64,000 bases of DNA. Source: Saccharomyces mikatae IFO 1815 (Eukaryota > Ascomycota > Saccharomycetes > Saccharomycetales > Saccharomycetaceae). The position numbers and the translations under genes are program-made. Below, in pieces: positions 56,521-64,000 of this stretch. Every line of letters starts with the position of its first letter. Position 1 is the first letter of the stretch. The notes below the pieces were generated by a model that was given only the letters and a program-made list of their open reading frames with translations, was not told the origin of the DNA and made no database searches. The DNA is taken from assembly GCF_947241705.1 (NCBI RefSeq), contig NC_079263.1, positions 478,524 to 542,523 on the forward strand, given 5' to 3'.

Positions 56521-58162
56521 ACTGGTAATATTGCGTCGCCCTTCGAATACTTTTGGATGTGCGGATACAAGTTTAGAAACTTTTCAACCACGGAAAGAAG
56601 AAGTGAGCGAATAATACGCTCGAGCACTGTCAGACATGGCAACATTTAGGACCCTTATATAGTCTTAACTTTGAAAGCAGATCCAAAAGCTTAAGTCCTC
56701 AAAGGGCGGTGGTTGCATGGGGCTAGCGCAACTAATTTAGACAAAGTTTGGCTTCCTTGGCAGTTGCACAAGACATTTTGCAGCAGTGAGCGACAGGGTC
56801 GTCGACTTGGATCCTTAACCCCCTAGATAGGGTATTATTGCCTTTCATTTTTTCTTTGTAGCGGAAACTTTCGGAGTTTTTTCGAGGATAACTTGTAAGG
56901 AAGGAGGACAGCTTGCAGCGAATAACTGATGGATAGGCTTTCGCTTTCGCTTGAGTTTTGCGTTTGGTCTAAGCTGCCTAATCTATACTGTAAGATGAAT
57001 GCATTGAGCCAACAAAGTGCGAGAAAAAAGTTGCTTTTTGGCATGCAATCTTTATCATCTCGAGGTTTTTCACAAGGCAGACGGTTATAGCTTCCCCACC
57101 AAATATGACCACCTAACCGCCTCGAAAAAAACCTTGGCGACTCCGCTGGCCCTCCTAGCAACCTTCACCGGATTCGGGTTCTGTTTCAGAAGGAAGTAGG
57201 CTCAAAGTTGACGAATGCAGCATCTAAATGAGCAACAGTAACTTGCAATGCTTTGACTCTTTGGAGGCTGCTGCTCTACCGTTGAAATAGCAACTTGTCT
57301 CGTTCAATCCGCTCATTTATTCAGCAGGTGATTTGATAGTGTAGTAGTTTTCTTGGATGGAACAGAGTTAGGTACTCAAGGGTTAGCAAGATTGATGTTG
57401 GCTTGAACATACACGTTTCCATTTATGGGTCAAGTGCCTATATATGGCGCACTATTCAGATCAGATGCAAGATCGTGTTACTGTTTCGTGTGGCCAAATG
57501 GCGAGTACTTCTGCCCAATCGTTCTCTTTTCATGCGCGTGGCCTCTTGAGCAGGTATATGTTTGTGATAGGAAGACGTATAGACTTGTTGAGTTATGATT
57601 AGAGTATGAAGGATTCCAGCATTGGCATACTGAAGTACATGCCAATACGCCGAGCCGTAGACCCTAGAAATATACGAGATCAACAGATGATTCCTATTTC
57701 ATTTTAGCTGGGGAAAAGGAACAGTATGGGACCTATTTTCCGTGGAATCGTTTAGTGCAAACATACGGAGCCTGGCTTAGACAATAAGCTTCTGAACGAG
57801 GGTCCAACCAAGTTCAGATATTCTCTAACCTGGGCACCCCTATAGCGTCGATCTCGGATTGCGCGCATACGAATACACACACAGGCACCGTAAATAGACA
57901 TTGATATACGAGTTTATGAAGAATGCGTGAGTCGTTCAAGAAGAAATGCATTTCTATAGTTACGGCGGATAAGGTGCTCTAGATGAGATATGTAGGATCT
58001 TGGGGTGAGAAAAGAGTGTCAGTCAGTGGTTCGTTTGGGCAGCACCAGCTGGTGAAGGAATTTGTATAAATAGGGCTGCTATGGTCACCTATCTGTGAAT
58101 ATTCCGTCCTTACCTTACTCATATGTAAGTCCATATCACCACTAAGAAACAAAACAAACACA
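56521..58162. other. Intergenic YPS6 / PAU
   Basis: 1,642 bp. TATAAATA lies at 58065-58072, 91 bp before the PAU start. Open frames such as 56835-57161 (minus) begin only at TTG; S288C has the uncharacterised YIR040C here, but I cannot support a gene. Nothing else. Confidence 0.55.
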
Positions 58163-58525
58163 ATGGTCAAATTAACTTCAATTGCCGCTGGTGTCGCTGC
58201 CATTGCTGCCGGTGCCTCCGCCACCACCACTCTAGCTCAATCCGACGAAAGAGTCAACCTGGTTGAGTTGGGTGTCTACGTCTCCGATATCAGAGCTCAT
58301 TTGGCCCAATATTACTTGTTCCAAGCCGCCCACCCAACTGAAACATACCCAGTCGAAGTTGCTGAAGCTGTCTTCAACTACGGTGATTTCACCACCATGT
58401 TGACCGGTATTGCCCCAGACCAAGTGACCAGAATGATCACTGGTGTGCCATGGTACTCCACCAGATTAAAGCCAGCTATCTCCAAGGCTCTATCTAAGGA
58501 TGGTATCTACACTGTCGCCAAATAG
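58163..58525 (+). CDS. PAU15: Seripauperin (PAU family), PAU15 position
   Basis: 120 residues, the usual short PAU form. Signal peptide about 1-20 ([20 protein letters not shown]). The family signature ISDIRAHL-type motif ([19 protein letters not shown]) and the conserved end ([22 protein letters not shown]) are present. PAU proteins are induced by anaerobiosis, cold and fermentation and are associated with the wall and sterol uptake; molecular function is unclear. More than 20 copies exist in S288C; the YPS6 and YIR042C neighbours point to PAU15. Confidence 0.92.
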   Translation: MVKLTSIAAGVAAIAAGASATTTLAQSDERVNLVELGVYVSDIRAHLAQYYLFQAAHPTETYPVEVAEAVFNYGDFTTMLTGIAPDQVTRMITGVPWYSTRLKPAISKALSKDGIYTVAK

Positions 58526-59356
58526 AGACAGACGCCTTTACGAACGAAATTCTATAGACATTGAGTAACGAAAAAACAAAAAAAGCTTTTTTTTTCTGCC
58601 ATGAAAACAGTTTATTATATGTAAATGTATATTAATATTATAAACCTGCCTGACAAATGCTGTGCATATACCATTAGCCGGAGTACAATGAGCCTCGAGA
58701 CGACATTCTTTTCTGCTGCAGTGTAATATTCTGTTGTGCGCTCCACTTCTAAGCAGAGTGAGACTGTGCATATATATATACGTATAGAAGGACTGGCATC
58801 CAAATCGAAGAATATTGAAGCTGGTAATGAATGTATATTTCCACATGAAAGGGCTTGTTCTTTTTTCAAAGTCTCGGCGCGGAGTCATTCGCAGTTTATG
58901 TGTCACTCACAATTAAGGTTGGTAGGTAGATCAGGGTCTGTGCGAGTCAGTCATAGCAATGCAACATTCATATCTGGTTCTTTGAGAATGATCGCGGTGC
59001 CCCGTCAGATATCGTATGTATCCACTAGGTAGAAGATGGAAGAAGAGGGAAGAAGAGGTACGAATAGCACTCTGAATGACAGGTAATGCAGGCGCTACGT
59101 TCCATGATGTGTATTAAAATGTTGGGAGCCAAAAACAATGTCAGTATCAACTTTGGAGTTGGTGTGGCATGTTCGAAGGAGGGTTTTTGTCCTCTACTGT
59201 CATTCCGGTTTAAACGAGAGCATGATTGCAACTTGGTTCCTCGTTGTGGAAGAGGAAGTCGCGGATACACATGCCTGTGAAATACATTGTAATCTATAAA
59301 TTTGATAACCGAATAGTGCTATCTATATATCCCTTGCATATAATCGATCAGTCTTT
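58526..59356. other. Intergenic PAU / YIR042C
   Basis: 831 bp. Overlapping small frames on both strands with no recognisable product. Short (TA)n near 58770. Confidence 0.6.
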
Positions 59357-60061
59357 TTACAAGCCTTCTCTTATTGTAGCCAATCCTCTCTTCTGTCTAC
59401 CATCCTCAAAGTTTTCCCCGTCTAACCATTGCTCGAATGCTTTACGGATGTTCATCCATTCTTTGTCGATTATTGAGAACCACTGGGTGTCTCGAGTCCG
59501 ACCCTTGTACACGACCACTTGCCGAAAGGTTCCCTCGTGCTTGAACCCCAGGCGCATCGCCGCCCTCCTGGATGGCCCATTTAGACTATCGCACTTCCAC
59601 TCGTATCTCCTGTACTGTAAAACGTCAAACACATATTTCATCAAAAGGAATTGGGCCTCAGTAGCGATTACTGTCTTCTGTAACTCCGGTGAAAAAACTA
59701 CATATCCAACTTCAAGCGAACCATTGGCTTCATCGATCCTTATGAGGCAAAGTGTACCAACGGCACAGCCAGTCCTTTCATGAATAATTGCGTAAGGCAC
59801 GGTGTCTTCAGTTTCATTAAGTTCATCGATGAACTGTAGGTATTCGTCGACGTTGTTGAACGGACCGACAGGCAAATATGTCCACAAGCGTTGACCCGCT
59901 TTAGCATACGCACTAAAGAGCTGCAATCCGTGCTTTTCCTTGTCAAGCGGTTCCAGTCTACAGTGGTTGCCTTTCAAGACGACTTCTTGTGGGAAGACCC
60001 TGGTTGTCCAGCCATCGACGTCTGCACCGACTTCTTGCCCAAACTCATTTATATTCGCCAT
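59357..60061 (-). CDS. YIR042C: YIR042C, GNAT-family N-acetyltransferase
   Basis: 234 residues (236 in S. cerevisiae). GNAT fold of the RimJ/RimL type: [18 protein letters not shown], the pyrophosphate-binding-type region before [24 protein letters not shown], and [17 protein letters not shown] at the acetyl-CoA-binding helix end. Acceptor unknown. Third member of the chromosome-IX-right block. Confidence 0.9.
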   Translation of the reverse strand: MANINEFGQEVGADVDGWTTRVFPQEVVLKGNHCRLEPLDKEKHGLQLFSAYAKAGQRLWTYLPVGPFNNVDEYLQFIDELNETEDTVPYAIIHERTGCAVGTLCLIRIDEANGSLEVGYVVFSPELQKTVIATEAQFLLMKYVFDVLQYRRYEWKCDSLNGPSRRAAMRLGFKHEGTFRQVVVYKGRTRDTQWFSIIDKEWMNIRKAFEQWLDGENFEDGRQKRGLATIREGL

Positions 60062-60951
60062 ACTTTTTCTTATTGAAGGGCTCTACATCCACTTTCGAGA
60101 CCGAGAAGCTGTTGGATACGCTGACCCAGGAATATGGCTCGAGCAATGCTTCAGTAATGCATTAATCACGAAAAGCGTGTTACACTAGCGCCAAATCTAC
60201 GGATACACAAGAGGCACTAACCCTCGCGAACAGATGCAATTAAGTCTATTTAACGAAGGCCGTAGCAACGTTACAACAGGGTGTAATAATAGCTTGATCG
60301 AGATAATGTAATATTTGCTGTTACAATAGTTCCAAGCTCAGCGAACGTGAGAGAAGCCAAAGAGAATTAAACCTAACTCACATGCACATCACAGCCTGAA
60401 ATGTATGTATCTCGGCCGCTCATACCAAGACCGCGTCCGATCGAGAGAGCAAAGAGTCATGTCCTACTGCAAGCGATGGATCGGACACCTTCTGTGACAC
60501 TATTATGACCATAGCTGGTCTATAGGTGCAGTCACGAATCCGGCCTATTTCTTCAATAACTGTCTGTCTACTAGTGATTAATCTCCGTTTCCTTATTGAA
60601 ATTTGGGTTTGTTTTCAGCGATGGATTGTGAGTCGCGCGGGCGGGCCGGGCCGTTTTCTTTTCCTGAAAAATAACGAGAAAGAGCAAGAGAAAAAAAGTA
60701 TAAATAGTGCACTGTTTTCCCATTTGACGTTTAGTGAAAAACTTTTTCTGAAAACTTTCTGCTGAGCATTTAGGCGGAGAATCTTGGTGGACTTTCTCAG
60801 TTTTATGGGCCTGTGTATTTTAGCTGGCGTACTGGGAACTTTTTTCTTCTCTTATTATTTATGTACGTAAACTCTAAAAGACTCTTTTACTGTCATCAAC
60901 GCATTAAGTATCATTGCTGCAATTGATAACTCTGAAAACACGTAAAAAACA
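60062..60951. other. Divergent intergenic YIR042C / IMD2
   Basis: 890 bp. The YIR042C-proximal part should contain the junction between chromosome-IX-type and chromosome-VIII-type blocks. The IMD2-proximal 300 bp is its promoter, with a GC-rich patch at 60633-60651. Confidence 0.6.
60699..60706 (+). promoter_or_regulatory. IMD2: IMD2 TATA box (TATAAATA)
   Basis: It lies 253 bp before the start, unusually far. In S. cerevisiae this TATA drives two sets of start sites: proximal G starts giving an unstable, Nrd1/Nab3-terminated RNA when GTP is ample, and a distal A start giving mRNA when GTP is low. The spacing seen here allows the same switch. Confidence 0.65.
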
Positions 60952-62523
60952 ATGGCTGCTATTAGAGAGTACACGACTGCTTCGGAAGTTGCCAAGAGGA
61001 TGCCTCGACTGGATGGTTTGTCAGTCCAGGAACTGATGGACTCCAAGACCAGAGGTGGGTTGACTTATAACGATTTTTTGGTCTTGCCAGGCTTGGTCGA
61101 CTTCCCGTCCTCTGAGGTTAGCCTGGAGACTAAGTTGACCAGGAATATCAATTTGAAGACCCCTTTCGTTTCCTCTCCAATGGACACTGTTACCGAATCA
61201 GAGATGGCCATCTTCATGGCTCTGTCGGGTGGTATTGGTTTCATTCACCATAACTGCGCTCCCGAGGAGCAAGCTGCCATGGTCAGAAGAGTCAAGAACT
61301 ATGAAAATGGGTTTATTGACAACCCTGTAGTGATTTCTCCAACGACCACGGTTGGTGAAGCTAAGAGCATGAAGGAGAAGTATGGGTTTGCAGGCTTCCC
61401 TGTGACGGAAGATGGCAAGAGAAATGCGAAGTTGGTGGGTGTCATCACTTCTCGTGATATACAATTCGTTGAGGACGACTCTTTACTCGTTCAGGATGTC
61501 ATGACCAAGAACCCTGTTACCGGTTTACAGGGTATTACCTTGTCTGAGGGTAATGAAGTTTTAAAGAAAACCAAAAAGGGTAAGCTGTTGATTGTTGACG
61601 ACAGGGGTCATTTGGTGTCCATGCTTTCCAGGACTGACTTGAAGAAGAACGAAAACTTCCCGTTAGCTTCCAAGTCTGGCAGCAGCAAGCAATTGCTATG
61701 CGGTGCTTCTGTAGGCACTATGGACTCTGATAGGGAGAGACTAGGCCTGTTGGTGGAAGCTGGCTTGGACGTGGTTATCTTAGATTCATCGCAAGGCAAC
61801 TCGATTTTCCAGTTGAACATGCTCGAATGGGTGAAAGAGAGTTTCCCAGGGTTGGAAGTCATCGCTGGTAACGTTGTCACCAGGGAACAAGCTGCCAATT
61901 TGGTTGCTGCCGGTGCGGATGGTCTGAGAATCGGTATGGGAACTGGCTCTATTTGTATCACTCAAGAAGTTATGGCTTGTGGTAGGCCACAAGGTACAGC
62001 CGTCTACAACGTGTGTGAATTTGCCAACCAGTTCGGTGTTCCATGTATGGCTGACGGTGGTGTTCAAAACATCGGCCATATCATGAAGGCCTTGGCGCTT
62101 GGGTCGTCTACTGTTATGATGGGTGGTATGTTGGCGGGTGCTACCGAATCGCCCGGTGATTATTTCTATCAAGATGGTGAACGATTAAAGGTGTATCGTG
62201 GGATGGGTTCCATTGATGCGATGCAAAAGACCGGTAGCAAGGGCAATGCCTCGACCTCTCGTTACTTTTCTGAAAGCGACAGCGTTTTGGTTGCGCAAGG
62301 TGTGGCGGGTGCAGTGGTTGACAAAGGATCCATTAAGAAGTTTATTCCGTATTTGTACAACGGGCTGCAACATTCGTGTCAGGACATTGGTTGCAAGACG
62401 CTAACTCTATTGAAGGAGAATGTGCAAAGAGGCAAAGTCAGATTTGAATTCAGAACGGCATCTGCTCAAGTGGAAGGTGGTGTGAATAACTTATACTCTT
62501 ATGAAAAACGTCTACATAACTAA
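60952..62523 (+). CDS. IMD2: Imd2, IMP dehydrogenase
   Basis: 523 residues, the S. cerevisiae length. Oxidises IMP to XMP, the rate-limiting step of GTP synthesis. Catalytic (beta/alpha)8 barrel split by two CBS domains (about 120-235). Catalytic Cys335 in [12 protein letters not shown] context ([12 protein letters not shown]), mobile flap RYFSESD and active-site GMGS motifs present. Residue 253 is Ser (LLCGASVG), the residue that distinguishes mycophenolate-resistant Imd2 from sensitive Imd3/Imd4 (Ala). Last gene before the X element, as in S288C. Confidence 0.95.
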   Translation: MAAIREYTTASEVAKRMPRLDGLSVQELMDSKTRGGLTYNDFLVLPGLVDFPSSEVSLETKLTRNINLKTPFVSSPMDTVTESEMAIFMALSGGIGFIHHNCAPEEQAAMVRRVKNYENGFIDNPVVISPTTTVGEAKSMKEKYGFAGFPVTEDGKRNAKLVGVITSRDIQFVEDDSLLVQDVMTKNPVTGLQGITLSEGNEVLKKTKKGKLLIVDDRGHLVSMLSRTDLKKNENFPLASKSGSSKQLLCGASVGTMDSDRERLGLLVEAGLDVVILDSSQGNSIFQLNMLEWVKESFPGLEVIAGNVVTREQAANLVAAGADGLRIGMGTGSICITQEVMACGRPQGTAVYNVCEFANQFGVPCMADGGVQNIGHIMKALALGSSTVMMGGMLAGATESPGDYFYQDGERLKVYRGMGSIDAMQKTGSKGNASTSRYFSESDSVLVAQGVAGAVVDKGSIKKFIPYLYNGLQHSCQDIGCKTLTLLKENVQRGKVRFEFRTASAQVEGGVNNLYSYEKRLHN

Positions 62524-62688
62524 ATGGTGGCTTTGAATATTGAAGTGGTAGTAGTACGTGTATTTGTTAACATAAGATTATTGGACACATTATTATTTAT
62601 TATTATAAATTAGTCGTACTTCTTAGGTGAGAACAATATAGCAGAAGAATTATATGTGCATATGAATCGATGTAAATCATGAGAAAAT

Positions 62689-62699
62689 ATTTATGTTTG
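62689..62699 (+). promoter_or_regulatory. ARS consensus sequence of the X core
   Basis: ATTTATGTTTG, 10 of 11 match to WTTTAYRTTTW, in the position of the X-core ACS. Confidence 0.6.
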
Positions 62700-62906
62700 G
62701 GTGATTTAATGGGTGATTTTTTGAGATTGTGATAAATATATGTATATAATGAGTAGACAGAATTTGGCAAAATACGTTATATTAGATGCAAGTAAGTGCA
62801 TATATATGATATTTGGGTCCGTAGAATACATAATAAACACAAAAATGGAAATAAAAGTGGGTTTTATGGGTAAATGGCACAGGGTGTGAAGTGCTGAGGT
62901 AAGTGC

Positions 62907-62919
62907 CGTGTATGGTGAT
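62907..62919 (-). promoter_or_regulatory. Abf1 site of the X core
   Basis: Reverse complement ATCACCATACACG fits RTCRYNNNNNACG, in the expected place about 210 bp from the ACS. Confidence 0.65.
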
Positions 62920-63172
62920 GTATGGTGATGTATAGTGGTAACCATGGCAACTGAGTGAAAGGTGAAGATGAGGATGAGGAGCAGTGTGGCAGTGTGACAG
63001 TAGGGGAGTTGGGTAAGATGAGTAGGATGGGAGTAGTTTATTCTTAGCATCCGTAGGCGTATGGAGAGCTGTTATGGAGAAGAAGAGGGCATGGTAGGTG
63101 TTGATATTGTGGTGAGGTAGCTAGGTGTGGTTAGAGGTGGGATGGGGAGTAGTGGTAGGGTATGATGTTAGG

Positions 63173-63270
63173 TATGATTGTTTACATTTGGATGTTTACA
63201 TATGATTGTTTACATTTGGATGTTTACATATGATTGTTTACATATGATTGTTTACATTTGGATGTTTACA
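63173..63270. repeat. 7 x 14-bp tandem array with forkhead-type motifs
   Basis: Exactly 98 bp made of two unit types, A = TATGATTGTTTACA and B = TTTGGATGTTTACA, in the order A B A B A A B. Every unit ends TGTTTACA, whose complement TGTAAACA contains the Fkh1/Fkh2 core GTAAACA. The array is flanked by a 12-bp direct repeat ATGTTAGGTATG at 63165-63176 and 63275-63286. Confidence 0.93.
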
Positions 63271-63510
63271 TATTATGTTAGGTATGTTGTAGAGGTAGAT
63301 GGTAGATGGTAGGATAAGTGGAAGTGGTGGTTGGTGGTAGATATGGAGTAGTGATGAGATGTGAAGGATGGCAGATGGAGAGTGTAGGCAGTGGAGGAGC
63401 AGGTAGGGTAAGCTAAGGCAGTGGGGTTGGAGTTGGAGAGGTAGGGTTAGACAGCGAGGTAGGGCTGATAGTAGGGTTAGAGATAGGGTAAGTAAGTGTG
63501 TACTTCTCAT

Positions 63511-64000
63511 GATAGTGATGGTGATGGTGATGGTGATGGTGATGGTGATGGTGGTAGTGATGGTGGTAGTGATAGTGATGATGGTGATAGGATTAGTGAT
63601 GGTGATGATGGTGATAGGATTAGTGATGGTGATGGTGGTAGTGATGGTGATGGTGATAGTGATGGTAATAGTGATGGTGGTAGTAATGGTAGTGATGGTG
63701 ATGGTGATGGTGATGGTGGTAGTGATGGTGATGGTGATAGTGATGATGGTGATGGTGATGATGGTGATGGTCATGATGATGATGGTGATGATAGTGATGG
63801 TGACAGTGATGGTGATGGTGATGATGGTGATGGTGATGGTGATGGTGATGGTGATGGTGATAGTGATGGTGATGGTGATGGTGGTAGTGATGGTGATGGT
63901 GATGATGGTGATGGTGATGATGGTGATGGTGATGATGGTGATGATAGTGATGGTATTGATAGTGATGGTGATGGTGATGGTGATAGTGATGGTGATGGTG
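63511..64000 (+). repeat. (GAT/GGT/AGT)n satellite distal to the X core
   Basis: At least 490 bp, running off the window. It is built almost only of triplets GAT, GGT and AGT, mostly as GATGGT hexamers. A 27-bp higher-order unit containing GATAGGATTAGT is duplicated at 63577-63603 and 63604-63630. It stands where telomeric TG1-3, STR repeats or a Y' element would be expected. The long minus-strand Thr-Ile frame (63238-63774) is a by-product of the repeat. Confidence 0.93.

Larger units (their letters stand above)
62660..63510 (+). repeat. Subtelomeric X core element
   Basis: G-rich toward the chromosome end. Recognised by colinear short matches to S. cerevisiae X cores recalled from memory: an ACS-like motif in TATTTATGTTT, then TTATGGGTAAATGGCACAGG, then GTGCCGTG with an Abf1 site, then TAGCATCCGT, and distal TAGGGTTAG / AGGGTAAGT segments. 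X cores are replication-origin-containing proto-silencers present at every yeast chromosome end. The boundaries are approximate. Confidence 0.85.

Noticed and set aside
56835-57161. Minus-strand frame near the S288C YIR040C position
   Set aside because: Starts at TTG; the first ATG leaves about 69 codons; no recognisable product.
63173-63270. Possible CRISPR-like array (regular repeats)
   Set aside because: Eukaryotic subtelomere; units are contiguous 14-mers without spacers.
63238-63774. 178-codon minus-strand frame of Thr-Ile repeats
   Set aside because: Direct result of translating the GATGGT satellite and X core; no evidence of a gene.

Overview
The window is nuclear DNA from a budding yeast of the genus Saccharomyces, running to a chromosome end. 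Positions 1-35,000 carry, in order and orientation, the genes at the right end of S. cerevisiae chromosome VIII: MDM31 (cut by the window edge), NVJ1, UTP9, RIX1, AIM18, AIM46, NBL1, RPN10, PPX1, YHR202W, RPS4B, HTM1/MNL1, SCH9, SKN7, SET5, BAT1, CRG1, YHR210C and a FLO5-type flocculin. The only introns seen are in NBL1 and RPS4B, with standard yeast GTATGT / TACTAAC / AG signals. Compared from memory with S. cerevisiae S288C, lengths nearly always match, but many residues differ (many in NVJ1, few in BAT1). I therefore infer a sister species of S. cerevisiae rather than S. cerevisiae itself; I cannot name it without a search.

From about 35 kb to the end the window is subtelomeric and does not follow the S288C chromosome VIII order. 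It reads as a mosaic of blocks that sit on other ends in S288C: FLO5-like; an intact HPF1-family wall protein; DAL5-PGU1 (chromosome X right); an unrecognised small gene and a solo delta LTR; a THI5-type / SNZ / SNO cluster (chromosomes VI and XIV left); YPS6-PAU15-YIR042C (chromosome IX right); then IMD2 (chromosome VIII right again). PHO12, next to IMD2 in S288C, is absent. Functions are typical of yeast subtelomeres: adhesion and wall (flocculin, HPF1-like, yapsin, seripauperin), scavenging (allantoate permease, polygalacturonase), vitamin B6-to-B1 precursor synthesis, and drug/GTP response (IMD2 with Ser253).

The last 1.4 kb is a subtelomeric X core element, recognised by its ACS-like and Abf1 motifs and its G-rich strand. 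It contains a perfect 7 x 14-bp array in which every unit carries a forkhead-type motif. It runs into at least 490 bp of (GAT/GGT/AGT)n satellite, at the place where telomeric TG1-3, STR repeats or a Y' element would be expected. No tRNA, rRNA, CRISPR or prokaryotic features were seen.

The nearest thing to undescribed biology is (a) the distal satellite and forkhead-motif array, (b) a 123-residue gene with an internal two-fold Cys-Gly repeat next to PGU1, and (c) the assembly of the mosaic itself. No wholly new multi-gene system is evident.
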